Of a DNA stretch of 64,000 bases, positions 35,281 through 43,041 are shown in pieces (the first letter of the stretch is position 1; each line of letters starts with the position of its first letter). A program made the translations under genes and the position numbers. The notes beneath the pieces are model-generated. The model ran no database searches, had not been told where the DNA came from, and saw nothing but the letters and a program-made list of their open reading frames with translations. This DNA comes from GWE2-42-39 sp942493345. Its GTDB lineage: Bacteria > Bacteroidota > Bacteroidia > Bacteroidales > Prolixibacteraceae. The stretch covers positions 3,286,001 through 3,350,000 of the forward strand of contig OW818695.1 in assembly GCA_942493345.1 (NCBI GenBank). Reading direction: 5' to 3'.

Positions 35281-35607
35281 GAACAGCCGGACTCACGTGA
35301 AGACGCGGAGTGTTTTCGTCGCAGTTGACAGTCACAGTTTTCAGTGAAAAACCGGGGTGCGGGTTGCAACCACAAAGTATCGGGGCAGGGTTCAGGTTTC
35401 AACATCTTTTCTATGTGTCCTACTGTGCCTATTGTGGTTTTAAGAACAGCCGGATTCACGCGAAGACGCAAAGACGCGAAGAAATAAATTTCTTCCATCA
35501 GCAGCCAACTTTCTTTTGTCATTCCTAATCTTTTCTTCCGTCATTCCGGCGCAGGCCGGAACCTCTTCGCACAGGGCCATACCCGAATGGGGGCGGTGGT
35601 TATCTTT
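35281..35607 (+). repeat. Mosaic repeat block A
   Basis: Intergenic DNA with modules that recur at 36050-36720 and 40930-41305, all in the same orientation: GAACAGCCGGATTCACG, runs of ACGCGAAGACGCAAAG, a TTTCTTCC/TCATTCC stretch, the perfect palindrome TTCCGGC-gcag-GCCGGAA (35544-35561), and a CACAG-GCCATACCCGAA tail. It starts after the helicase gene's 5' side and ends exactly at the stop codon of the DUF2007 gene, whose TAA lies in the repeat word GGTGGTTATCT. Confidence 0.8.
35326..35473 (+). repeat. 148-bp direct repeat, copy 1
   Basis: Matches 36307-36454 at 147 of 148 positions by direct reading (one G/A difference). The copies are 981 bp apart and flank the DUF2007 gene. Neither contains a convincing gene. 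Confidence 0.9.
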
Positions 35608-35986
35608 TAAACTCAGTTTTGCAATCTTTGCAGGAATAAGCCAGTTTTATGTTGTTGAAAGGAATCATGCTAATCACCGATAAACAAATCAAAGCTATTT
35701 TCCCAAATTTTTTGCGACCTAAGCCATATGCAACATTTTCTGAACCGCAATTCGGACATTTTATTTTTGTGGCACTATCTTGTCCTAATAGTTCAATTGC
35801 TTTATCGGCGTCCTTTTCGTCTATCATTATTTGAATTCCGGCTCCCATCATCCCATTGTACCCGGGGTATAACGTGGTGAAATTCTCATTGGTCAAAAAA
35901 CAATCAATGTCCGAATCAATCAACCGGGTTTTTATCAGATTGGCTTCGAATAGATCATTACAAGTCTTTAAGCAAATGATAGCCAT
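35600..35986 (-). CDS. DUF2007-type small protein with zinc ribbon
   Basis: A 128-residue protein. The N-terminal half (MAIICLKTCNDLFEANLIKTRL ... IQIMIDEKDADKAIELL) is a DUF2007 'putative signal transducing protein' domain related to ferredoxin-like folds. The C-terminal half has the pairs CPNCGSE and CKDC, a four-cysteine zinc ribbon split by a hydrophobic stretch (KIALICLSVISMIPFN) that may be a membrane helix. The ATG at 35986 is preferred to the upstream TTG. Function unknown. The gene is enclosed by repeat blocks A and B, and its stop codon is part of block A. Confidence 0.75.
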   Translation of the reverse strand: MAIICLKTCNDLFEANLIKTRLIDSDIDCFLTNENFTTLYPGYNGMMGAGIQIMIDEKDADKAIELLGQDSATKIKCPNCGSENVAYGLGRKKFGKIALICLSVISMIPFNNIKLAYSCKDCKTEFKR

Positions 35987-36049
35987 ACGTTTTTTTATAA
36001 TCAATTATACTTAATATTTCTATCTCATATGCTGCCTGTGCGGTAAATC

Positions 36050-36720
36050 CCATTAAGAGCAGCCGGACTCACGCGAAGACGCGAAGACACAAAGGAAAAA
36101 GTTTCTTCCTTCAGCATCCAGCTTTCTTCCGTCATTTCCGTTTACAGTTCCTGTTTTCTTTCGCCATTCCTATCTTTCTTTTGTCATTCCGGCGCAGTCC
36201 GGAATCTACCCGCACAGAGCCATACCCGAAATGGGGGCGGGGGTTATCTCGTCACAGACGAGAAATTGTGTACCCCTCGTTACCGCATGCTCAAACGAGG
36301 AGAAGGTGACAGTCACAGTTTTCAGTGAAAAACCGGGGTGCGGGTTGCAACCACAAAGTATCGGGGCAGAGTTCAGGTTTCAACATCTTTTCTATGTGTC
36401 CTACTGTGCCTATTGTGGTTTTAAGAACAGCCGGATTCACGCGAAGACGCAAAGGAAAAAATTTCTTCCATCAGCATCCTGTTTTCTTTAGCCATTCCTA
36501 TTTTCCTTTTGTCATTCCTATCTTTCTTCCGTCATTCCGGCGCAGGCCGGAATTTCTTCGCACAGAGCCATACCCGAAATGGGGAAGGTGGTTGTTTTGT
36601 TACAGTTGGGAAATTATATGCCTTTTGTTACCGCGAGCCCAAACGATGAGAAAGGAGCGAAAGTTACCCTACGTCATCAGCTATCGCTGGGGGGGCAGCC
36701 TACTCGATTGGGCGGCGTGC
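36050..36720 (+). repeat. Mosaic repeat block B (two unit copies)
   Basis: Occupies most of the 780-bp gap between the DUF2007 and RCC1 genes. It contains two rounds of the same modules as block A: CAGCCGGACTCACGCGAAG (36060) and CAGCCGGATTCACGCGAAG (36427), palindromes at 36187-36204 (one arm base changed) and 36535-36552 (perfect), CACAGAGCCATACCCGAAATGGGG twice in variant form, and the CCTCGTTACCGCATGCTCAAACGAGG hairpin-like word near 36270-36300. No gene or RNA signature was recognised. Confidence 0.8.
36307..36454 (+). repeat. 148-bp direct repeat, copy 2
   Basis: Second copy of 35326-35473 with a single base difference. The near-identity, against the looser similarity of the surrounding repeat units, suggests recent duplication or gene conversion. 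Confidence 0.9.
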
Positions 36721-36780
36721 TTCAATCTGCTGATTAATATTTCATCATATCTGATTGTTTAATACCTATCTGATATGTTA

Positions 36781-39258
36781 TTATTTTACTAATATTTTAC
36801 TTCTAAATTTATCGATACAAAGAATGTAAAATCCTGATTTTATAGGAATACTTGTTTCTCCTGATGGTAAACGTCCCGAAATAACTTTGCAACCCTGCAA
36901 GTTATAAATATTGAACATAGCAGAATACCTTGTTTGAATAATAATATGATTGTTTATGCTAAAGGCACTAATATCCTTAGTTTTTATTTGAGGATCAGAC
37001 AAAACTGGATATTCAATGATAGCATCAGGAGAACTTTGGTTATTCAGCCAGATTGGATTAGAATACCATGCTTCCCCATCACCCAATTGCCCATAGTTAT
37101 TAAAACCCCATGTCCATATATTACCATTTTCATCAATTACCATATTAAAGTCATTCCCATTTGTATAACATTTAATCTTTTTATCTTGCATAATTGAAAT
37201 ACCTTTCCAGTTCCATAAAAAATCGTTCTCATCAATCGCATAACCCGAATATGCGAATTTGAATTTCTTATCAGGCATAATATTTTCAGGAGAAGGTCTA
37301 TCACCTCCCAATACCCATAGTTTCCCATTTACGTCAATACCAAGAACAGAAGCAGAAGCGCGGCATGAAGCATACATAAATTTTAAATCTTGAAGTACCT
37401 GCACGGGAGTACACTTATTTATTTTCGTTCCATCACCCAACTGTCCGTATTTATTCCAGCCCCAAGACCACAAATTTCCCAATTCATCAATAGCACAAGA
37501 AACTCCATATGCAGCTTCTGCAGTTTGAAATTTTGTTCCAGTCATAATTTGAACAGGAGCTGCTTTGTCTATAAAAGTTCCATCTCCAAGCTGTCCATAT
37601 CCATTATTTCCCCATGCCCATAAACCACCCATTACATCTATTGCGAGGCTGTGACCTAAACCGGCAGAAATACTTTTAAATTTTGTGCCTGATTTAATAA
37701 GTACTGGACTTCTCCTATTAATATTAGTTCCATCACCAACACACCAGTTATTTGTCCCATCACTGCTAGCCCCTCCTCCGTTATATCCCCATGACCACAA
37801 GTTGCCATCAACATCAATTGCCATATTATGCTTGTCTCCTGAAGAAATCAATTTAAATTTTGTATCAGCTTTTATTTTGGCAGGAGATAATACGTGCAAA
37901 TCATTTGATCCATTCCCAACACTTCCTCCCAAATTACCTCCCCATGCCCACAGAATACCCGATTCATCAATCCCTAATGATGTACCACCACAAGTAAATG
38001 TTTTAAACTTTATTTCTGGATGTACTTGAGTTGGGATTGTCTTGGAAATTGTGGTACCATTACCTAAATAGCCTCCATAATTTTCTCCCCATGTCCACAA
38101 AATTCCTGATTCATCTAATGCAAAAGAACTATAACAATAAGTATAAAGATTTTTAAATTTAACATTAAAACTAATTTGAATAGGGTTATTTTTATTAGAA
38201 TTGGTATCAATACCTAATCGCCCATCACAATTGCTTCCCCATGCCCATAAATTCCCTGATTCAGAAATTCCCATAACATGTCTCTCCCCTACAGCAACGT
38301 AGTTAAATTTTGTTTTAGAATTGATTATCGTTGGTGTATTATTTGATTGACTTGTCCACATATAGCAACTTTCCATACTGGACGGGTTGTTTCCCCATGC
38401 CCATAAGTTTCCCCCTTCATCAATGGCGAAGCTACTATTATATCCTGCTGATACGACTTTAAATTTTGAATTGAAAGTAAATCCACTCCCTAATTGTCCA
38501 TATATGTCTGACCCATATCCAATTAAATGTCCACCCACATCAATCGCAAGAAAATAATTTCTCCCGGCTGAAATGAATTTAAATATAGTACCAGTCATTA
38601 TTTGAATTGGAGATAATACATCTTTATTTGTACCTTCCACTAAATCACTAAATATATATCCACCCCACCCCCAAAGGTTGCCTAATTCATCAATTGCCAA
38701 ACTGTAATCTTCTGCTGAAATCATTTTGAATTTAGTACCCGATTTAATTTGTACTGGTACAAATTTGGCTTTAGTTGTCCCGTCTCCAATTTGACCAGAA
38801 TAATTACAACCCCAGGCCCATAAATTTCCTTCCACATCAATAGCTAAAGAGTGTATATATTTTCCTGCAACTGATTTAAATTTTACACCATCCATAATTT
38901 TAATAGGAAATGGTCTTGATATCTGAGATCCATCTCCAAGCTGTCCATAATCATTATTCCCCCACGCCCATAAATTTCCTTCTATATCAATAGCCAAGGT
39001 GTGTTTATCCCCTGAAGAAACAATACTAAATTTAGTTTCAGGTTTTATTTGCATTGGAGCATACTTGTCTTCTTTAGTTCCATCACCAAGTTGTCCACAT
39101 GAATTTTTTCCCCATGCCCAAAGCCCACCAATATTATCAATTGCAAAAGATTGATCAGTTCCAACAGAACAGTTTTTAATTTTTTTTGTATCAAAACTTT
39201 GGGCATTTGCGAGGCTTGAATACAAAAAAATGAATAATAGAAAGATAATTTTTTTCAT
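36781..39258 (-). CDS. RCC1-repeat secreted protein with T9SS sorting domain
   Basis: Secreted protein of 825 residues. The signal peptide is at 1-19 (SLANAQ). About 15 RCC1-type repeats of roughly 50 residues follow, each centred on GxLWAWGxNxYGQLGDG and ending in FKxISAGxxHSLAID; several are degenerate (LIGYGSDIYG, LWVLGGDRP, LWNWKG). Fifteen blades suggest two seven-bladed beta-propellers plus one extra unit. The last 70 residues (MFNIYNLQGCKVISGRL...GFYILCID) form a type IX secretion sorting domain, so it should be surface-exposed or released. The gene is visibly more AT-rich than its neighbours and lies between repeat blocks, consistent with acquired DNA. Such propellers are usually protein- or ligand-binding; no enzyme motif was seen. 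Confidence 0.85.
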   Translation of the reverse strand: MKKIIFLLFIFLYSSLANAQSFDTKKIKNCSVGTDQSFAIDNIGGLWAWGKNSCGQLGDGTKEDKYAPMQIKPETKFSIVSSGDKHTLAIDIEGNLWAWGNNDYGQLGDGSQISRPFPIKIMDGVKFKSVAGKYIHSLAIDVEGNLWAWGCNYSGQIGDGTTKAKFVPVQIKSGTKFKMISAEDYSLAIDELGNLWGWGGYIFSDLVEGTNKDVLSPIQIMTGTIFKFISAGRNYFLAIDVGGHLIGYGSDIYGQLGSGFTFNSKFKVVSAGYNSSFAIDEGGNLWAWGNNPSSMESCYMWTSQSNNTPTIINSKTKFNYVAVGERHVMGISESGNLWAWGSNCDGRLGIDTNSNKNNPIQISFNVKFKNLYTYCYSSFALDESGILWTWGENYGGYLGNGTTISKTIPTQVHPEIKFKTFTCGGTSLGIDESGILWAWGGNLGGSVGNGSNDLHVLSPAKIKADTKFKLISSGDKHNMAIDVDGNLWSWGYNGGGASSDGTNNWCVGDGTNINRRSPVLIKSGTKFKSISAGLGHSLAIDVMGGLWAWGNNGYGQLGDGTFIDKAAPVQIMTGTKFQTAEAAYGVSCAIDELGNLWSWGWNKYGQLGDGTKINKCTPVQVLQDLKFMYASCRASASVLGIDVNGKLWVLGGDRPSPENIMPDKKFKFAYSGYAIDENDFLWNWKGISIMQDKKIKCYTNGNDFNMVIDENGNIWTWGFNNYGQLGDGEAWYSNPIWLNNQSSPDAIIEYPVLSDPQIKTKDISAFSINNHIIIQTRYSAMFNIYNLQGCKVISGRLPSGETSIPIKSGFYILCIDKFRSKILVK

Positions 39259-39664
39259 AATAAAGGATAATTAATGTTCTTTACATCTTTGTTTCATATT
39301 CAATATAATCCTTGATGAGCCTAAATCACTCAGCATGCGGCACAACGTAGGTGTATAATCACCTGTGCTTATTTTTTCAAAGTTGACCGTACAATTTTCG
39401 TATCAGCTTTTGTTTTTCAGTTATGGAACCAACGCATGGAATAGCCATAAATAAAATCATTCCCGGTTTGTATGAGCTTTAGCTCTTATGGCTTTTTCAG
39501 GCTTTTAAAATTAAAATAATTTTTTGATACATGGTTCAAATAACCTGGATTTCAGCCTGTATCCAAAATCGTTCAAAATTTTATCAACCACAAAGCCGCG
39601 CAATCTTCCTTCCAGCGAAAAAAATCTTTTGTTTCACGGCTTTGTGGCTTATGAGTTGCCGCGA
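39259..39664. other. Intergenic region with two inverted repeats
   Basis: No gene is supported in these 406 bp. CCACAAAGCCG (39588-39598) pairs exactly with CGGCTTTGTGG (39637-39647), just 3' of the DUF6261-like gene. Around 39443-39492 an AGCCATAA/TTATGGCT pair encloses a small GAGCT-tt-AGCTC hairpin and is followed by T residues on the plus strand. These may be transcription ends for the flanking minus-strand genes or decayed repeat DNA. Confidence 0.45.
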
Positions 39665-40411
39665 TTATTTGGTCGCCGGTTCCTCGGGTGTGTTGTCGCC
39701 GTTGCCGGTTTTGGCAACCAGCCGAGCATACTTGCTGCGCAGTTCGTTCATTTGGTTAAACAGGTTGAGCAGCGTTGGCGTAGATGCCAGATTGATGGTT
39801 TGTTCCACGGTCAGGCAAAACTGCTCGTAGCTTCTCAGGGCTGCCGGTTTCAGGCTGCTGGCCGAAGGGGCGTCGTTGGCTGCTTCCTCAGCATTGCGTG
39901 TTTTGTATAACGCGTCGAACTCGTTGTTCGAGGTTTCAAGTCCGGCCAACATGGCGGTAATTCCAATGGCGTCGGCCTGTTGTTTCAGGCTGTCCGATGC
40001 ATTCAGCTTTTCAAGCATTTCGGTAAGCAGGGCCGTTTCGGTGTTTAACGCGGCCTTGTCGGTTTTCCAGTACGGGGCAAAGAATAGTTTCAGGTTCTCA
40101 CCAGCCACCTTTTTCGCATTGTCGAGGCTGATGCAGGCAGTGGTGATGGTGTGTTTAATCTCCGCGAAACGCAGGTCGCGTTCTTTGTCCTTTTCGGTCA
40201 GCGCCGCAGTAAAGGCGCTTTTCGAAGTCTTGTTCAACTGGGCGCCCATGGCGACATTGTCGGTTTCGAGCTGCACGAGGGCCGCTTTGGGCAAATCGCC
40301 AATCGATTCCTTTACAGGCAGGGCATAATCGATGGTCGACTTATTCAACGAATACAAATCGGCAACTTTAAGCCGCTTTAAATTAATCGAACTAAATTTA
40401 ACCGTTTCCAT
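39665..40411 (-). CDS. DUF6261-like helical protein
   Basis: A 248-residue protein without signal peptide or membrane segment, beginning METVKFSSINLKRLKVADLYSLN, which resembles the Bacteroidota family DUF6261. It is predicted almost wholly helical, rich in Ala, Leu, Lys and Glu, with heptad-like stretches, and ends in a polar tail (GDNTPEEPATK). No catalytic motif is visible and function is unknown. It lies in the accessory region 17 bp after a 42-bp tandem-repeat array read on the same strand and is followed by an inverted repeat at 39588-39647. Confidence 0.7.
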   Translation of the reverse strand: METVKFSSINLKRLKVADLYSLNKSTIDYALPVKESIGDLPKAALVQLETDNVAMGAQLNKTSKSAFTAALTEKDKERDLRFAEIKHTITTACISLDNAKKVAGENLKLFFAPYWKTDKAALNTETALLTEMLEKLNASDSLKQQADAIGITAMLAGLETSNNEFDALYKTRNAEEAANDAPSASSLKPAALRSYEQFCLTVEQTINLASTPTLLNLFNQMNELRSKYARLVAKTGNGDNTPEEPATK

Positions 40412-40428
40412 AAATAAGAATTTAAAAG

Positions 40429-40686
40429 TTAGTAAATAGTTCGGAGCATTGTCGAACGCAGATCAGCGCCAATACATTTCAGGTTTTCACTTGCCGGGGC
40501 TTCAAATTCCCCGAAAATAACGTCCAAATCAATCGTCGCGGGGCTTCTGATTTTGAAAATAATGTCCAAATCGACCATCGGGAACCTTTTGATTTTGGAA
40601 ATAGCGTCCAAATCAACCGTCGGGAACCTTTTGATTTTAGGAAAATCGTCAAAAACAACCGGCGACATGCTTTTCCCTTTTGACAT
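40429..40686 (-). CDS. Possible small protein made of 14-residue repeats (uncertain)
   Basis: An open frame of 85 residues containing KIKRFPTVDLDAIS, KIKRFPMVDLDIIF and KIRSPATIDLDVIF in tandem, then a diverged unit. It starts with ATG and ends 17 bp before the DUF6261-like gene, so it could be a leader gene in the same transcript. However, the 42-bp DNA period keeps at least two other frames open as well, so openness is weak evidence. Recognised by pattern only; no known family. Confidence 0.3.
   Translation of the reverse strand: MSKGKSMSPVVFDDFPKIKRFPTVDLDAISKIKRFPMVDLDIIFKIRSPATIDLDVIFGEFEAPASENLKCIGADLRSTMLRTIY
40513..40665 (+). repeat. 42-bp tandem repeat array
   Basis: Units begin at 40513, 40555, 40597 and 40639 (the last partial). 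Each contains a variant of GAAAATAACGTCCAAATC and a GGGAACCTTTTGATTTT-like end. The second and third units are the most alike. The period is a multiple of three. It lies just upstream of the DUF6261-like gene (minus strand). Confidence 0.85.
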
Positions 40687-40929
40687 TGGCGTGAAAAATT
40701 CAACTATCAGCTACAAATCGTACGCAAAACAATCTCCGAATAGAACGTTCCATCCTGTTTCGCCTGTTCTCAATCTATTTTGTAGGGGGTTTTCCTGTTT
40801 GTCCAACTTCACTTCAGGTGAAAAAATCATTTCTGAAAGCTAATTTAACAAAAGTAAAACAAAAGAGCAATACTAAAAATGGAAAATTTAGCATAAAATT
40901 TTTATCCCTCCTTCTCGTTACCGCTAAAA

Positions 40930-41305
40930 CTCAAACAAGGGGTAGGTTTAGAGACACGAAGACGAAAGATTCTTCCGTCATTCCCAACGTTCTTTTGTCA
41001 TTCCGGCGTGGGCCGGAATCTCATCGCACAGAGCTATATCAAAAAATTCTCCTTCTGTTTTCAGAAGCCTGCCTGACGGCAGTCAGGGAACAGCCAGATT
41101 CACGCAAAGACGCAAAGACGCGAAGAAATAAATTTCTTCCATCATCAGCCAACGTTCTTTTGTCATTCCGGCGTGGGCCGGAATCCCCTCGCATTGAGCC
41201 ATACCCGAAAATTCTCCTTCTGTTTTCAGGGGAGGTGGTTATCTCGTTACTGCCGGGAAATTATATACCCCTCGTTACCGCAAGCTAAAACGAGGAGGAG
41301 GTGTG
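40930..41305 (+). repeat. Mosaic repeat block C
   Basis: Third block of the family. It has perfect palindromes TTCCGGC-gtgg-GCCGGAA at 41001-41018 and 41166-41183, CAGATTCACGCAAAGACGC at about 41098, a second hairpin word CCTGCCTGACGGCAGTCAGG near 41068, and the terminal CCCCTCGTTACCGCAAGCTAAAACGAGG. It fills the gap between the tandem-repeat array and the small lipoprotein gene. No coding sequence is supported in 40687-41475. Confidence 0.8.
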
Positions 41306-41422
41306 AGTTATTTCGATCAGATGCAAAATAACGATGAATTAAGTTGTAACTAATTTTTAAAAGATATTGGTTCGTATGGATTTTATTTAACCTGGGAACC
41401 GGCATTGATCTATAAGCTTTTG

Positions 41423-41430
41423 TATATTTG
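41423..41430 (+). promoter_or_regulatory. -7 box of the small lipoprotein gene
   Basis: TATATTTG, an exact TAnnTTTG, 45 bp before the ATG at 41476. The nearest TTG (41405-41407) gives a spacer of only 15 bp, so the -33 element is unclear. Confidence 0.5.
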
Positions 41431-41475
41431 TTAAAATATCGGAAAGTATATCGACAAACAATTAAAAATATCAGT

Positions 41476-41676
41476 ATGAAAAGGATTAAAAGGTTGATCT
41501 CATTGTTGTTGTGTTTGGGAATCTTGGCAAGTTTTAGTTCTTGTGTAGCTCTCAGAACAGGAGATAATGGCAACCATAAAGGTTGGTTTAAAAATACTCA
41601 CAATCCGCATCATCCGTTTTCCAATAATCCGGGCCATGCAAAAGCAAAGGTTAATATGCATAAAAAGAACAAGTAA
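41476..41676 (+). CDS. Small lipoprotein, function unknown
   Basis: A 66-residue protein from the ATG at 41476. A basic N-terminus and a hydrophobic segment lead to lipobox SFSSC, giving a mature lipoprotein of about 43 residues rich in His, Asn and Lys (KGWFKNTHNPHHPFSNNPGH). The His/Asn pattern suggests a metal-binding or simply very hydrophilic surface peptide. Similar tiny His-rich lipoproteins occur in Bacteroidota, often under misleading names. It has its own -7 box and sits just outside repeat block C, 33 bp before the GntP permease. Confidence 0.7.
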   Translation: MKRIKRLISLLLCLGILASFSSCVALRTGDNGNHKGWFKNTHNPHHPFSNNPGHAKAKVNMHKKNK

Positions 41677-41709
41677 TTTTTGTTGGAATAAGGATGTAAT
41701 TTTCATGCA

Positions 41710-43038
41710 ATGGATTTAATTTTTGGTATTCTTATACTCACTGCAGGTATTCTTGCAATAATTCTGCTTACTTCTGTTTTTAAATTTAATACGTTCCTTT
41801 CGTTGTTGCTGGTCAGTCTGGCAATGGCTGTTGTTTCACTGCCCGAGGCTTCCATCGTCCCGGTATTGAAAAAAGGTTTTGGCGGTACACTCGAATCCAT
41901 CGGGTTGATTATCCTTTTGGGAACGATCATCGGGATCATTCTTGATCAAAGCGGGGCAGCGCTGAGTATTGCCCGTTTTTTTCTGAAGCGCACCGGTGAG
42001 AAGCAAGCCCCGGCAGCTATGGGCGTTACCGGTTTTATGACTGGGTTGCCGATTTTTTGCGATTCAGGTTTCATTGTATTGAGCGGTATCTGCCGTTCGC
42101 TTGCCCGCAGTTCGAAAACTGCGATAACTTTTATGGCTCCGGTGCTGGCTATTTCATTGTATAGTGTCCATTGCCTGGTGCCGCCTCACCCTGGCGCTAC
42201 TGCCGCTGCCGGTATTGTTGATGCTCCCGTCGGCAATGTTATATTACTGGGAGTTTTGGTTGCCATTCCGGCAACTATTGCTGCCTATTTTTTTATTCGC
42301 TTGCGTTCCCTCAGATTGCCTGCAACGAATGAAACAGACGAAATGGTTTCTCCTGAAGAAACTTCTGCGCCTTCTGCGTTTCTTTCTTTTCTGCCGATTC
42401 TTGTGCCGCTGTCGCTGATCACTTTCAAATCGGTGATTTTTATGGCGACTAAATTTCCGGAAGATTCTATTCTGAAAAACATAATTGATTTTTTAGGCGA
42501 TCCGGTAATTGCCCTGCTGATCGGCTGTTTTGTTGCCTTCCCGTTGTTGCGCCATTTCCGAATGGAACAATGGAACAAACTTTTTGACCTGGCTATTGAA
42601 AAGGCCGGCCCCATCCTGATTGTAACTGCAGCCGGGGGAACTTTTGGCGCTGTTATCAAGGAATCGGGAATTATTAATCAGCTGGGAGAGTATGTTGCAA
42701 CCCTCGGATTGGGCATATTCATTCCATATTGTATTGCTGTTTTGCTGAAAACATCACAGGGTTCGTCGACCATTGCTGTGATTACTGCGGCCTCCATTTC
42801 TGCGCCACTGCTGGATAGCCTCGGACTGTCGGGCGAGTGGGGTAAAACGCTGGCTATTATTGCCATGGGCGCCGGTTCGATGATGTTGTCGCATGCCAAC
42901 GACAGTTTTTTCTGGGTAATCAGCAAATTCTCGGGAATGACGCCTTCCGAAACTCTGAAGTACTATTCCTTACCGACAGTTATCCTGAGTTTGGTTTCCT
43001 TTGCAATGGTTGGTTTATTATCGCTTGTGTTTTTATAG
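41710..43038 (+). CDS. GntP-family permease (probable glycerate/gluconate transporter)
   Basis: Inner-membrane sugar-acid:proton symporter of 442 residues with about 12 transmembrane segments. GntP blocks seen are GFGGTLESIGLIILLGTIIG, GLPIFCDSGFIVL, SVHCLVPPHPGATAAAGI and the late GAGSMMLSHANDSFFWVISKF. A glycerate kinase gene begins 3 bp after its stop, so the natural substrate is most simply D-glycerate. A related permease lies at 56809-58230. Confidence 0.9.
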   Translation: MDLIFGILILTAGILAIILLTSVFKFNTFLSLLLVSLAMAVVSLPEASIVPVLKKGFGGTLESIGLIILLGTIIGIILDQSGAALSIARFFLKRTGEKQAPAAMGVTGFMTGLPIFCDSGFIVLSGICRSLARSSKTAITFMAPVLAISLYSVHCLVPPHPGATAAAGIVDAPVGNVILLGVLVAIPATIAAYFFIRLRSLRLPATNETDEMVSPEETSAPSAFLSFLPILVPLSLITFKSVIFMATKFPEDSILKNIIDFLGDPVIALLIGCFVAFPLLRHFRMEQWNKLFDLAIEKAGPILIVTAAGGTFGAVIKESGIINQLGEYVATLGLGIFIPYCIAVLLKTSQGSSTIAVITAASISAPLLDSLGLSGEWGKTLAIIAMGAGSMMLSHANDSFFWVISKFSGMTPSETLKYYSLPTVILSLVSFAMVGLLSLVFL

Positions 43039-43041
43039 AAA

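Noticed and set aside
35310..35528. Open frame in repeat block A (translation with AKTQRREE), also repeated at 36325-36762
   Set aside because: It translates the repeat DNA itself; the same peptide appears at the second copy only because the DNA is duplicated. No start signal, domain or promoter.
40513..40665. CRISPR-like array in the 42-bp tandem repeats
   Set aside because: Units are contiguous, with no unique spacers between them.
40553..40843. Plus-strand open frame over the 42-bp repeats
   Set aside because: Several frames are open because the repeat unit has no stops; nothing favours this strand.
35281..41305. CRISPR array
   Set aside because: The repeats are long, mosaic and irregularly spaced, with no uniform short repeat/spacer pattern and no cas genes.
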